64,000 nucleotides of DNA from Marinomonas posidonica_A (GCF_043643765.1 NZ_JBHZSP010000009.1:1-64000), one strand, 5' to 3'. Counted from the stretch's first letter, positions 1 to 8,417 are shown. Translations and numbers: made by a program. The notes: generated by a model not told the origin, from the letters alone.

Positions 1-614
1 ACTGACCTACTCAGTATAGAAGGGGGTGTCCATTTCATTATTTTAATAGTGCGCATGCGCGTTTAGACAATTCCAAAGTTTCACCAATACCTTTATAAGC
101 AATTGAAAAATAGTACTTTTATATATCTATTAACAAAATCTAAATATGGAAAAACGAATATGCGCGTTATTTCATTTTCCACGACCTGTTATTCTGCTGC
201 GGATATTTTTATCTTGTTGTCACACTTTGAAGCAGCAAAAATCGAAATGCGTTCTATAAAAATAGGATGTGAGATTCAATCAGGCAGGAAAGCTCCTTCT
301 CAATTCATTCGTACATCCTTTACCTTAGATTCATCATAGAACAGCGTTTTGAGTTTTTCCAATAAGAAATTGAGTTTTTAGCGAGTAAGAATTGGGTAAT
401 TAGACATTCGCTAGTTTTGATATTGCAGCTGTAATCAAACCTACAAACTGTTGTTCATGATGAGCTAATTTGAGGCTGCTGGACTAACCCCACCCTTGAC
501 CTCCCCTTGAAAGACATAAGGAGAGGGAACATGAGATTTGGTTTGGCCGTAGATGGTTTTGTTTGAAGGCGCTGCGCTTATCAAACCTACAGATCGTAAT
601 TTACGCTACCCTGT
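1..614. other. gene-poor left edge
   Basis: No convincing gene lies here. One open frame at 103-339 would need a TTG start, has no ribosome-binding site and resembles no family I know, so I do not call it. The right part holds a REP-like intergenic repeat (472-605), and a fragment of its end (ATCAAACCTAC) appears near 432-442. Confidence 0.5.
472..605. repeat. REP-like intergenic repeat, copy 1
   Basis: About 130 bases closely match the repeats at 1254-1405 and 1406-1473. The unit begins GAGGCTGCTGG and carries an imperfect hairpin made of CTCCCCTT and AAGGAGAG arms. It ends in a REP-like imperfect palindrome at 561-590, where GTTTGA and TCAAAC arms surround a GCTGCGC core. It sits just downstream of the brnA stop codon, so it may also act as a transcript end. 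The copies are similar but not identical, which points to an old dispersed family rather than a recent duplication. Confidence 0.7.
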
Positions 615-860
615 TTAACGGTCGATGCGATCCAAGGATTCTGACTGTTCTAGCCTTTCGGCCAACCAGACTTTTATGATGGACTGACGAGTCACTCCGA
701 TTCGACGAGCTTCTTTATCAAGCGAGTCTATCATCCATTCTGGAATGTCTACGTTGATTCTTTTTTGTTTCTGTAAAGGACGCTGGGCTTTTAACACATC
801 AAGCTGCTCTAGCAGGTCTTCTCCTGCATCAAATTTGTCATCAAATTCTTTAGCTTTCAT
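615..860 (-). CDS. brnA: BrnA-type antitoxin (ribbon-helix-helix)
   Basis: This is an 81-residue protein with a charged N-terminal arm (about residues 1-35) and a C-terminal ribbon-helix-helix/CopG-like DNA-binding segment (about 36-75). The strand INVDIPEWMID is followed by helices containing RRIGVTRQSIIKVWLAERL. In BrnT/BrnA systems the RHH antitoxin binds and neutralises the toxin and represses its own operon as a complex. The ATG at 858-860 lies inside the end of the upstream toxin gene, an 11-base overlap that indicates translational coupling. Toxin-then-antitoxin order is typical for this family. The assignment rests on partner identity and fold. Confidence 0.85.
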   Translation of the reverse strand: MKAKEFDDKFDAGEDLLEQLDVLKAQRPLQKQKRINVDIPEWMIDSLDKEARRIGVTRQSIIKVWLAERLEQSESLDRIDR

Positions 861-1113
861 ATAAGATTACCTCTGATTTTCTTGCGCGCCGCACTGATAT
901 GATCCTTATGTTGTTGTTCCTGTATGTGATAACAGCGGTCCAATGCTTATCATCCATACTGCCAATGACAACATACCTTTCTTCATCTTCTGTTTTGGCG
1001 GGAATTTCGAGCAACATTGAATCATCCCACAGTCTCTGAGCTTCATTGAAGTCGATTCCATGTTTAGCTAAATTCGCATCACTTTTTAGTTGGTCAAATT
1101 CAAATGCATGCAT
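850..1113 (-). CDS. brnT: BrnT-type toxin, ribonuclease family
   Basis: This 87-residue protein matches the BrnT pattern: an N-terminal FEFDQLKSDANLAKHGIDF motif (family form FEWDxxKxxxNxxKHG), a central strand with ERYVVIGSMD, and a C-terminal IRIISVRRARKSE segment containing the conserved basic residues. BrnT proteins are RelE-like endoribonucleases that block translation. The gene overlaps brnA by 11 bases. No Shine-Dalgarno sequence is visible before the ATG. Instead a perfect 11-base inverted repeat abuts the start codon (1113-1140), probably the autoregulatory operator. The pair is surrounded by REP-like repeats. Confidence 0.87.
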   Translation of the reverse strand: MHAFEFDQLKSDANLAKHGIDFNEAQRLWDDSMLLEIPAKTEDEERYVVIGSMDDKHWTAVITYRNNNIRIISVRRARKSEVILYES

Positions 1114-1140
1114 GAGTAAAAAATATGCTTTTTTTACTCA
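1113..1140. promoter_or_regulatory. inverted repeat at the brnT start (probable operator)
   Basis: TGAGTAAAAAA (1113-1123) and TTTTTTACTCA (1130-1140) are perfect 11-base arms separated by six bases. The inner end touches the brnT start codon. A two-fold symmetric site here fits binding by a dimeric RHH antitoxin. Alternatively, the RNA hairpin could hide the brnT start codon. The symmetry is seen directly; the role is inferred. Confidence 0.55.
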
Positions 1141-1194
1141 TCCTGCAAGAAATGGCATTTGGTTTGATGGAATTAATTTTGTTTGATTTAGCCT

Positions 1195-1253
1195 GTTTGA
1201 TGGCACTGCGCTTACAAGACCTACTTTTATCGCGATTTACTCTGAATTTGATT
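1195..1253. repeat. REP-like repeat, 3' part only
   Basis: This is a partial copy with GTTTGATGGCACTGCGC, the diverged TACAAGACCTAC end and the following CGCGATTTACTCTGAATTTG tail, which is also found after copy 2. It lies directly before the full copy at 1254, so the units form a short head-to-tail array. Confidence 0.6.
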
Positions 1254-1405
1254 GAGGTTGCTGGTCTAACCCCACCCTTGCCCTCCCCTTGAAAGACATA
1301 AGGGGAGGGAACATGAGATTTGGTTTGGCTGTAGATGGTTTTGTTTGATGGTGCTTCGCTTATCAAACCTACAAGCTTTTTTCGCGGTTTACTCTGAATT
1401 TGTCT
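1254..1405. repeat. REP-like intergenic repeat, copy 2
   Basis: This is a full unit about 150 bases long. It contains a perfect 10-base hairpin, CCCTCCCCTT (1281-1290) pairing with AAGGGGAGGG (1300-1309), and a REP-like palindrome at 1343-1372. The tail TTTACTCTGAATTTG is shared with the element just before it. It is nearly identical to copy 3 over the first 68 bases. Confidence 0.75.
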
Positions 1406-1473
1406 GAGGTTGCTGGTCTAACCCCACCCTTGCCCTCCCCTTGAAAGACATAAGGGGAGGGAACATGAGATTT
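1406..1473. repeat. REP-like intergenic repeat, copy 3 (truncated)
   Basis: The first 68 bases of the unit match copy 2, including the CCCTCCCCTT/AAGGGGAGGG hairpin, and then the similarity stops. The REP palindrome is missing. It follows copy 2 directly. Confidence 0.72.
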
Positions 1474-1621
1474 ATTTAGATGTGCGCTTTTAAACGTAAA
1501 AAGAGATAATCAGCTTCTTGAGGTATCGCTCGACACGTTCCTGAATGTGCGAAAGGACGAAAAGATTTTTTGGTTACTTTTGCATCGTTTGGCAAAAGTT
1601 ACCCGCTCAGCAGAGCGGAAT

Positions 1622-1739
1622 AATGCATCCCAACCAAAGTCAAACAGAAGTAAAAATAAACGCCTCGGGCAGTGCAAAACAATGCTCCCCAACCAAAGTC
1701 AAACAGAAGAAACAAACAATCTATCGGGCACAGTAAAAC
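1622..1739. repeat. 59-bp tandem duplication
   Basis: Two adjacent units, 1622-1680 and 1681-1739, share a CCAACCAAAGTCAAACAGAAG core and an ATCGGGCA/CTCGGGCA-GT-AAAAC end, but differ at several positions. Just before them, 1569-1600 contains a near-perfect inverted repeat (GGTTACTTTTGC against GCAAAAGTTACC). Open frames run through the region in both directions, but their translations are low-complexity and differ between units, so I do not call a gene. Confidence 0.65.
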
Positions 1740-1745
1740 CCCACC

Positions 1746-1768
1746 CCCTCCCCTTAATAAGGGGAGGG
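1746..1768 (-). terminator. hairpin after cydC, likely terminator of the cyd operon
   Basis: Perfect 11-base arms CCCTCCCCTTA (1746-1756) and TAAGGGGAGGG (1758-1768) lie four bases beyond the cydC stop codon. On the minus strand the stem is followed by GGTGGGGTTTTAC, which has only a short T run. The same stem sequence occurs inside the REP-like repeats, so this may be a further fragment of that family that serves as a terminator. Confidence 0.5.
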
Positions 1769-1771
1769 AAA

Positions 1772-3442
1772 TTATAACTCAATGACTCTTGCTTGCTCCG
1801 ACAATGGGCTATCGATGTGACTCACTAAGATCAGCATGTCAGGTTGGTAATCATGCTGCAGGGCATAACAAATGCGTTCGATGGTGGCTTTGTCGAGGCC
1901 ATCAAAAGGTTCGTCTAGCAGTAATAAGGGCGCGCGGCGCAGTAGCAGTCTTGCTAGCACTAGGCGTTTGCGTTGTCCACCAGAAAGGTCTCGACCTTGT
2001 GAGCTAAGTAAGGTGCTCAGTCCGTTTTCTAATCCCCTCACCCAGTCGGCTAATGCCACGGCTTCGAGTACGGCCCACATTTCGGCATCGCTGGCATCGG
2101 CTTTGCCTAGCATTAGGTTGGCAGCGATGCTTTGTTGGAACACATAAGGCGACTGGGGTAAGTAGCTAAGTTGCTTTTGGAAGTGCGAGTTGTCGTAAAT
2201 CTCGCATTCATTTTGGTTAACATACGCCTTGCCTGTAGCTAGGCAATCCCCGGCAATTGACGCTAACAAGGTGGATTTGCCAGTACCGCTGGCACCGCGC
2301 AACCAAAGGCTGTCCCCTGTGTTGACTTCAAGGTTGATAGCTTGGTTGCCCAAGCCACTTGCTAGGTGGTAACCACGCCAATCTCGCAGTGATAAATGAG
2401 TGAGTTTTTCCAAAGCAGAAGCGGATACCGGTGGTGCGTCTTGTTGGATTTGGTTTAAGCGACGTAAGCCCACTTGTGACTGACCTTGTGCCACGAAGGA
2501 TTGTACCAGTGGTAACACCAGTTCATTCACCGCCAATAAGGCCAATACTAGGCCCACTAACCAAGTACCTGATACTCCGTCTTTGAGTTGCCAGTTCATC
2601 TCGCTCATGCCTGAGCTGTTGATCATTAAGTCACCTAACAGCAAAAACACGCTGGCGAGTAAGCCGATGGAGACCATGTATGCCAATAATCGCCCTAGGC
2701 TAATGGCTTGTTGAATCATAACCTCCATGCGCTTTTGACGATTGTCGAGTTGCTCTAAACGAGCTGCGTAGTCTTGCCAATGGCCACGAATGGTGAGTGT
2801 AATTAACGCAGAAAATAAACTCACGAAACGGCCACGTCTGTGCACGCCAAGAATCTGTCCAACGTGCACAGCATGAGAGGCAAAACGGCCACACACATAA
2901 GGTAAGATAACCAAGTGACACAGCGCCGCGATCGCTAGCGGCCAGAGTAAAACAGGGTCGATGAAGTAGGCAAAAATGCTCACGCCAATATAACCAAGCA
3001 AGGCATAGAGCCAAGGCAAAAACACCACCAGCGGCCAACGGATGATTTGGTCCAGATCGCTCACCAAGCGTTGCAATAAGTCACCACGGCTTTGTTTGTG
3101 CAGATCAGCAATCGGCTTAGCGACCCGCTGATCCCACACCCAAAGTCGCAGTGTGCGCAATAAGCCTAATAAATGGTTGTGTGCGGTAACTTGTTCACCG
3201 TATCGGCCTGCTGTTCTGAGAATGGCTAAGCCGCGCACTATGGCACCCGGCGTTAGGTAATTAAACACTAAGGCGGTGCCCATCGCAGTCGCCAATCCGG
3301 CCGCCGAAATAAACCATCCAGATACGCCCAACAGTGCTACGCCTGCTATGCTGGACGCAACACCTGTGATGACGGGAATGATAAAACCCCAAGGATTGGC
3401 CAATAATAGTTTAGCGAGGGATAGTGCATTTGGCTTTTTCAT
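1772..3442 (-). CDS. cydC: CydC subunit of the heterodimeric CydDC ABC exporter
   Basis: This 556-residue half-transporter has a six-helix membrane domain (about residues 10-320) fused to an ATPase domain. The Walker A motif is GASGTGKST, the signature is LSGGQRKRLVLARLLL, and the Walker B is LLLLDEPFDGLD. CydDC exports thiols (glutathione, cysteine) to the periplasm and is needed for cytochrome bd assembly. I place the start at the ATG at 3440-3442 because AAAGGAGG lies directly upstream; an in-frame ATG seven codons earlier lacks such a site. With this start the gene overlaps the end of cydD by about 32 bases. It is the last gene of the operon and its length is normal for CydC. Confidence 0.93.
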   Translation of the reverse strand: MKKPNALSLAKLLLANPWGFIIPVITGVASSIAGVALLGVSGWFISAAGLATAMGTALVFNYLTPGAIVRGLAILRTAGRYGEQVTAHNHLLGLLRTLRLWVWDQRVAKPIADLHKQSRGDLLQRLVSDLDQIIRWPLVVFLPWLYALLGYIGVSIFAYFIDPVLLWPLAIAALCHLVILPYVCGRFASHAVHVGQILGVHRRGRFVSLFSALITLTIRGHWQDYAARLEQLDNRQKRMEVMIQQAISLGRLLAYMVSIGLLASVFLLLGDLMINSSGMSEMNWQLKDGVSGTWLVGLVLALLAVNELVLPLVQSFVAQGQSQVGLRRLNQIQQDAPPVSASALEKLTHLSLRDWRGYHLASGLGNQAINLEVNTGDSLWLRGASGTGKSTLLASIAGDCLATGKAYVNQNECEIYDNSHFQKQLSYLPQSPYVFQQSIAANLMLGKADASDAEMWAVLEAVALADWVRGLENGLSTLLSSQGRDLSGGQRKRLVLARLLLRRAPLLLLDEPFDGLDKATIERICYALQHDYQPDMLILVSHIDSPLSEQARVIEL

Positions 3443-5183
3443 CCAATCCTCCTTTATTCTCATCCAGCCCTTCTTTGTTTAGACTCCAGTGTTTGTCGGC
3501 CCAGTGAATCGGGTGTGTATCATGGCTAACAATGAGTAAGGTTTTTCCTCGGGAGACGGTTTCTAAGGTGTTTAATACGGCATCGGCGGTGTCAGCGTCC
3601 AAGCCGGAACAAGGCTCATCCAGTAACCAAACATTGGCTTTCGATAATAAGGCTCTGGCGATGGATAAACGCTGCATTTGACCGCCCGACAAACCACTAC
3701 CCAACTCGGTTAAGGCGGTGTCTAAGCCATTAGGAAGCGCGGCAATAAAGTCGGCACATTGGCTATCTTGCAGTGCTTTTTGTATGCGGTTTTCGCTCGG
3801 TTCAGCAATGCCTAATAAGAGATTGCGACGAATGCTGCCGTTTACCCATTCTGGAGTTTGCGGCAACCAAGCCAATTTATTGCGCCAGTCTCGCAAGTTC
3901 AGTGTCGAGAAGGCTTTGCCTTTAATATAAAGCTGCCCTTGGTAGTTTTCCTCAAAGCCCAGTAATAAGTGCAATAAGCTAGACTTACCAGCACCAGATT
4001 CACCACTTAGCCAGACTCGCTCTCCCTGGAGAATATTACCCGTAATTGGCGACAGACGTTGTCGTCCTGTGTCTTGCCAAGCAAGTTCATGAAACGATAA
4101 ATACGCCAATTGCGCTGAGCTTGGTACGTAGTCTGCTGTGATCTCCGACGCTTTCTGCATCGACAATGGCGAGTCTAAAATACTCATAAGATCGGTGGCC
4201 GCGGCTTCGGCTTTTTGCTTGGCGTGATAATCGTTACCCAACTGACGCAGGGGCAAATAAAACTCAGGGGCAAGCAACAATAAAAACATGGCTTGCGTTA
4301 ACGTCACAGGCGAACTGCCCACTTGCCAAGGTAAAATTTCTAACAAGCCTAGGCCAAGATACAAAGCAATCATGGCTATGGAAATGGAAGCAAACAGTTC
4401 TAATGTGGCGGTGGATAAAAACGCCAATAACAGCACGCTCATGGTGGTTTTTTGATACGCCTTGGCGCTGTTAGACAGACGATTTCGTGCGGCTGATGTG
4501 CGCCCAAGACGTTTAAGTTCCGCCAACCCTTGGCTGAGATCCATAAATTGGTTGGACAACATGGCCAACACATTGAATTGACGACGATTCGCCTGCGCTG
4601 CTTTGTAACCGACAAAAATCATAAACACGATCACCAAAGGCGCGGTGAGTATGAAAACTAAGAAGGCCACCCATGACACAGGGGCGACCGATAACAAGAT
4701 GACGCTGGGAATCAGCGTGACCATAAACACTTGTGGTTTGTAGCGACTAAAATAATCGTCCAGTGCATCCACTTGTTCATACACTCGTGTCGATAAGGCC
4801 GCGTCTTCCTCAATACGCAAACGCGCTGGTCCCAATTGCGTGAGATGGGCGATCAATTTGTGCCGCAAGCCATATCGAATGTGCTGACTGGCAGACGCAC
4901 AAACGCGCTCTCGTCCATAGTTGGCGAGGGCGCGCAGTAACAAAGCAAATAAAGCCAGAAACAGGAAGGAAAGCGAAAACGCCTGTTGCAATACCATGTC
5001 CGAAAACACGTTAGCAAACGCCCACGCTTGCAGCACCAAAGCCACCGCGAACAACACACCAAACCCCTGCGCTAATCGATACTGAGCCGATTGTTGTAAC
5101 GCCAGCTCTGCTAAAAAACCGGCTTCGGGGGTTTTGATACGTTTACTTTTTGACGCCTTGGAGACTGCTTTTCTTCCCGTCAT
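3411..5183 (-). CDS. cydD: CydD subunit of the heterodimeric CydDC ABC exporter
   Basis: This 590-residue protein, like E. coli CydD in length, has a membrane domain over about residues 30-330 and an ATPase domain after it. The Walker A motif is SGESGAGKSS, the signature is LSGGQMQRLSIARALL and the Walker B is VWLLDEPCSGLD. It pairs with CydC to export glutathione and cysteine, which lets cytochrome bd oxidase mature. The ATG is only five bases after the cydX stop codon and the gene overlaps cydC, so the three are translationally linked. The C-terminal tail ends in a Lys/Asp/Glu-rich repeat (KEGLDENKGGLDEKAK), which is the sequence that overlaps the cydC start region. Confidence 0.93.
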   Translation of the reverse strand: MTGRKAVSKASKSKRIKTPEAGFLAELALQQSAQYRLAQGFGVLFAVALVLQAWAFANVFSDMVLQQAFSLSFLFLALFALLLRALANYGRERVCASASQHIRYGLRHKLIAHLTQLGPARLRIEEDAALSTRVYEQVDALDDYFSRYKPQVFMVTLIPSVILLSVAPVSWVAFLVFILTAPLVIVFMIFVGYKAAQANRRQFNVLAMLSNQFMDLSQGLAELKRLGRTSAARNRLSNSAKAYQKTTMSVLLLAFLSTATLELFASISIAMIALYLGLGLLEILPWQVGSSPVTLTQAMFLLLLAPEFYLPLRQLGNDYHAKQKAEAAATDLMSILDSPLSMQKASEITADYVPSSAQLAYLSFHELAWQDTGRQRLSPITGNILQGERVWLSGESGAGKSSLLHLLLGFEENYQGQLYIKGKAFSTLNLRDWRNKLAWLPQTPEWVNGSIRRNLLLGIAEPSENRIQKALQDSQCADFIAALPNGLDTALTELGSGLSGGQMQRLSIARALLSKANVWLLDEPCSGLDADTADAVLNTLETVSRGKTLLIVSHDTHPIHWADKHWSLNKEGLDENKGGLDEKAKCTIPR

Positions 5184-5188
5184 AATGC

Positions 5189-5299
5189 TTAGTGTTGCTC
5201 CTCTTCACCTTCGTAACCGCTAAACTCTAACCACACCGCATTGATGATGCCGAAAGAGCAAGCCAATAAAATGCCCAGAATCCAAGCAAAATACCACAT
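5189..5299 (-). CDS. cydX: CydX, small subunit of cytochrome bd oxidase
   Basis: This 36-residue protein begins MWYFAWILGILLACSFGIIN, a single membrane helix, and ends in a short acidic tail (GYEGEEEQH). That is the CydX pattern, including the Glu-rich C terminus. CydX binds CydA and stabilises the haem groups of the bd-type quinol oxidase. It lies between cydB and cydD, which is its usual position, with GAATGAATC-type spacing before the ATG and no strong ribosome-binding site. Confidence 0.93.
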   Translation of the reverse strand: MWYFAWILGILLACSFGIINAVWLEFSGYEGEEEQH

Positions 5300-5390
5300 G
5301 ATTCATTCTCCTATTTATTGATCGACTGAGAGTCAATTCTCAGCCGATCTTTCGTCAATTTATAATGACCTAAGTCTTCCTAATTTAGAC

Positions 5391-6527
5391 TCAGTACAAT
5401 GAATGTTTGTTCGCTTCGATATGTTCTTTATTCAAGCGACCGTACATAACGATATAGCTCCACAGAGTGTAACCCAATACGATAGGGACAAAGATGCAAG
5501 CAACCACAAACATGATCATCATGGTGTTTTCGCTGGAAGTCGCGTCCCACATAGTCAAACTCATGCTTGGGAAACTTGATGAAGGCATCAAGAATGGGAA
5601 CATAGAACCACCGGCAGTCACAATGATGCCAGCAATGCCCAGTGAAGAACTCAAGAAGGCCATGCCACCTTTACGCTTGATGCCTGCAATCGCGGCCATC
5701 AACATGCCCAAAATACCAATCGCCGGTGCCAACATCAGAGCCGGTACTTTTTCATAGTTCGCTAACCAAGCACCTGGCTGAGTTTCCGCTGTTTTCATTA
5801 GCGGTGTCATGGCTTCATTGCCATTCACCACACTGGTGATCACATAACCATCAATACCAAGCGCCAACCACACACCCGCAAGGATAAAGAACACCGCCGC
5901 TAAGAAACCTGTGATGGACGTCGCCATACCGGCTTTACGCAGCAAGCTCCCTTCAGTTTTCATTAGCAACCAAGCGCCACCTTGAGTTACCAACATCATC
6001 AAGCTGACCAAGCCACACAAAATGGCAAATGGGTTCAGCAAAGCAAAGAAGGAACCTGTGTACGTCACACGCAGGTATTCGTCAAACTGGAAGGGCACAC
6101 CTTGCAAAAGGTTACCGAACGCCACACCGAAAATGATGGGGGGCACAGCGGAACCAAATACAATGCCCCAATCCCAAGTGTTACGCCATTTTGCATTTTC
6201 CAACTTAGAGCGGTAATCAAAGCCAATCGGACGGAAGAATAAGGCTGCCAACACCAACATCATGGCAAAGTAGAAGCCAGAGAAAGATGTGGCATACACA
6301 ACTGGCCAAGCCGCAAACAAAGCACCACCAGCGGTAATGAACCAAACTTGGTTGCCGTCCCAATGCGGTGCAATGGAGTTGATCATGATACGACGCTCAG
6401 CATCGTTTCCGCCGATCACTTTCAACAAGCTCCCTACGCCCATGTCAAAACCGTCGGTTACGGAGAAGCCAATCAGCAAAACGCCGACCAACACCCACCA
6501 AATGATTTTTAATAATTCGTAATCCAT
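5391..6527 (-). CDS. cydB: cytochrome bd ubiquinol oxidase subunit II
   Basis: This 378-residue integral membrane protein starts MDYELLKIIWWVLVGVLLIG and contains the CydB signature FSVTDGFDMGVGSLL near residues 22-36, with the conserved GNQVWFITAGGALFAAWP stretch around residue 57. The length equals the E. coli protein. Together with CydA and CydX it forms the inner-membrane quinol oxidase that reduces oxygen at very low concentrations without pumping protons. Only one base separates it from cydA, so the two are co-translated. Confidence 0.95.
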   Translation of the reverse strand: MDYELLKIIWWVLVGVLLIGFSVTDGFDMGVGSLLKVIGGNDAERRIMINSIAPHWDGNQVWFITAGGALFAAWPVVYATSFSGFYFAMMLVLAALFFRPIGFDYRSKLENAKWRNTWDWGIVFGSAVPPIIFGVAFGNLLQGVPFQFDEYLRVTYTGSFFALLNPFAILCGLVSLMMLVTQGGAWLLMKTEGSLLRKAGMATSITGFLAAVFFILAGVWLALGIDGYVITSVVNGNEAMTPLMKTAETQPGAWLANYEKVPALMLAPAIGILGMLMAAIAGIKRKGGMAFLSSSLGIAGIIVTAGGSMFPFLMPSSSFPSMSLTMWDATSSENTMMIMFVVACIFVPIVLGYTLWSYIVMYGRLNKEHIEANKHSLY

Positions 6528-6528
6528 C

Positions 6529-8103
6529 TTATACCCCTTGCTTTAACTGATCAGCTTCTTGTTCAAGCGCATAGCGTCCAGTGTGTAAACTAGAAGGCCC
6601 CTGCTTCGCAAAACGAATCATCAAGTACATTTCTGCTACTAAGAAGGCAGTGTACAGAACGGTGAAACCAATGATGGTTAGCCAAATTTCGCCAGCCGTG
6701 AGATTAGAAACAGCAACATGAATCGGCAAGACCTCACCAATGGCCCAAGGCTGACGACCGTATTCGGCAACAAACCAACCTGTTTCACATGCAATCCAAG
6801 GCAGCGGTAAGCTCAATACGAACAGCTTCAATAAGGTGCGGTTTTGACCGATACGACGACGAGCATTTTGATAGAAGGCCACGCCAAACATCAGCAACAT
6901 TAAGAAGCCACAAGCCACCATGATGCGGAATGAGAAGAACAAAGGTGCCACTCGTGGAATGGAATACTCTACTGCCATATCGACATCGGCGGGTGATACT
7001 CGGTTAATGTCTTCATTGAAAGCCGTCACCAGCAACCCATAACCTAGGTCGTCTTTGACCTTCTCAAAGTTTTCGATGAGCAAAGGATCTTTGTTACCAG
7101 AACGTAACTCTTCCAACAGTTGATTGGCATAGATACCGTTAATAATGCGCTGACGATTGTGCTCTTTCAGGTCTTTGATGCCCATCACTTCTTCGTCCAA
7201 AGAACGCGTAGCTATCAAGCCCATCAAACCCGGTATGCGCAAGGCAAATTCGGTTTCTTCAAGCTCTTGGTTGGGGAAGCCAATCACAGTAAAAGGTGCT
7301 GGTGCTTCATGAGTTTCCCACTCTGCCTCAACCGCCGCCAATTTCACTTTTTGTACTTCTCCCAACTCATAGCCAGACTCATCACCTAGAATGATCACAC
7401 TTAGTACTGACGCTAAACCGAACGCCGAAGCAATGGCAAAAGAACGACGTGCAAAAGCTAGGTCACGACCTTTTAGTAGGTAGTAGCTGGAGATGGCCAA
7501 AACAAATACCGCACCTGTTGTGTAACCTGCGGAGACAGTGTGCACAAACTTCACTTGCGCCACAGGGTTCAATAACAAAGCGCCGAAATCCACCAATTCC
7601 ATTCGCATGGTTTCGTAGTTGAAGTCAGAGCCGACCGGGTTTTGCATCCAGCCGTTAGCGATCAAAATCCATAACGCCGATAAGTTAGAACCTAACGCCA
7701 CCAACCAAGTCACCATCAAGTGCTTGACCTTGCTTAAGCGGTCCCAACCGAAGAAGAACAGACCCACTAAAGTCGACTCTAAGAAAAAGGCCATTAAGCC
7801 TTCAATGGCAAGCGGTGCCCCAAAAATATCACCCACATAATGAGAGTAATAAGACCAGTTGGTTCCGAATTGGAATTCCATGGTCAAACCGGTTGTTACC
7901 CCCAAGGCAAAGTTAATCCCAAACAATTTACCCCAGAACTTCACCATGTCTTTGTAAATCTGCTTGCCCGTGATCACATAAACTGACTCCATGATCGCAA
8001 GCAAAAAGGACATCCCTAGTGTCAAAGGGACAAACAAAAAGTGGTACAGAGCAGTAAGAGCAAACTGAAACCGCGATAATTCCACTACAGCTTCGTTAAT
8101 CAT
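6529..8103 (-). CDS. cydA: cytochrome bd ubiquinol oxidase subunit I
   Basis: The protein has 524 residues, close to the E. coli length, so it is the long-Q-loop type. His21 in TALYHFLFVPLTLG corresponds to the haem b595 ligand (E. coli His19). The conserved GWFVAEYGRQPWAIGEVLP motif, diagnostic for CydA, is present near residue 445. The Q-loop region (about 250-380) carries the quinol site. It is the first gene of cydABXDC, and its promoter must lie in the gap shared with the divergent lipoprotein gene at 8418. Confidence 0.96.
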   Translation of the reverse strand: MINEAVVELSRFQFALTALYHFLFVPLTLGMSFLLAIMESVYVITGKQIYKDMVKFWGKLFGINFALGVTTGLTMEFQFGTNWSYYSHYVGDIFGAPLAIEGLMAFFLESTLVGLFFFGWDRLSKVKHLMVTWLVALGSNLSALWILIANGWMQNPVGSDFNYETMRMELVDFGALLLNPVAQVKFVHTVSAGYTTGAVFVLAISSYYLLKGRDLAFARRSFAIASAFGLASVLSVIILGDESGYELGEVQKVKLAAVEAEWETHEAPAPFTVIGFPNQELEETEFALRIPGLMGLIATRSLDEEVMGIKDLKEHNRQRIINGIYANQLLEELRSGNKDPLLIENFEKVKDDLGYGLLVTAFNEDINRVSPADVDMAVEYSIPRVAPLFFSFRIMVACGFLMLLMFGVAFYQNARRRIGQNRTLLKLFVLSLPLPWIACETGWFVAEYGRQPWAIGEVLPIHVAVSNLTAGEIWLTIIGFTVLYTAFLVAEMYLMIRFAKQGPSSLHTGRYALEQEADQLKQGV

Positions 8104-8417
8104 ATGACTTCAACCCATTCATTTGATTGAGAAAAAGGCGTTTGTCGACACATTCTGGCACAGTGTTCTTTTTATCTAACGCCCACCGAAACCCCAAACA
8201 TAGGTTCAAGGCTTACTATAAGAATGGATTATGAGTGCTGTTGAATTTCGAAACATTGCTGTAGATCAAGATAAAGAGATTGAAAGAAATAAGCAGGAAA
8301 AAACTTTACTTTGAAAGTAAAGAGCAATGATTATTGCTAATGATGATGTACAATCTCTAATTTTATCGATCAAGTGGTCGCGGATGACCCTAACTATTGC
8401 TATATGGACATTAATTC
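8104..8417. promoter_or_regulatory. divergent promoter region between cydA and the 8418 gene
   Basis: This 314-base AT-rich gap must hold both promoters. Two small inverted repeats are visible: CTTTACTT/AAGTAAAG (8304-8322) and AGCAAT/ATTGCT (8323-8338). They lie side by side. I see an ATCAA half-site near 8370 but no full FNR box, and no clear ArcA site. Confidence 0.4.

Noticed and set aside
103..339. 78-codon open frame on the plus strand
   Set aside because: It needs a TTG start without a ribosome-binding site and resembles no known protein; the region is gene-poor and repeat-rich.
1622..1739. Possible CRISPR remnant
   Set aside because: Only two adjacent 59-bp units with no spacers and no cas genes nearby.
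1510..1777. Three overlapping open frames of 60-76 codons in both directions
   Set aside because: They run through the 59-bp tandem repeat, overlap each other and translate to low-complexity sequence. Better explained as repeat DNA.
8361..8375. FNR box upstream of the cydA / 8418 gap
   Set aside because: Only the ATCAA half matches; the TTGAT half is absent at the correct spacing.
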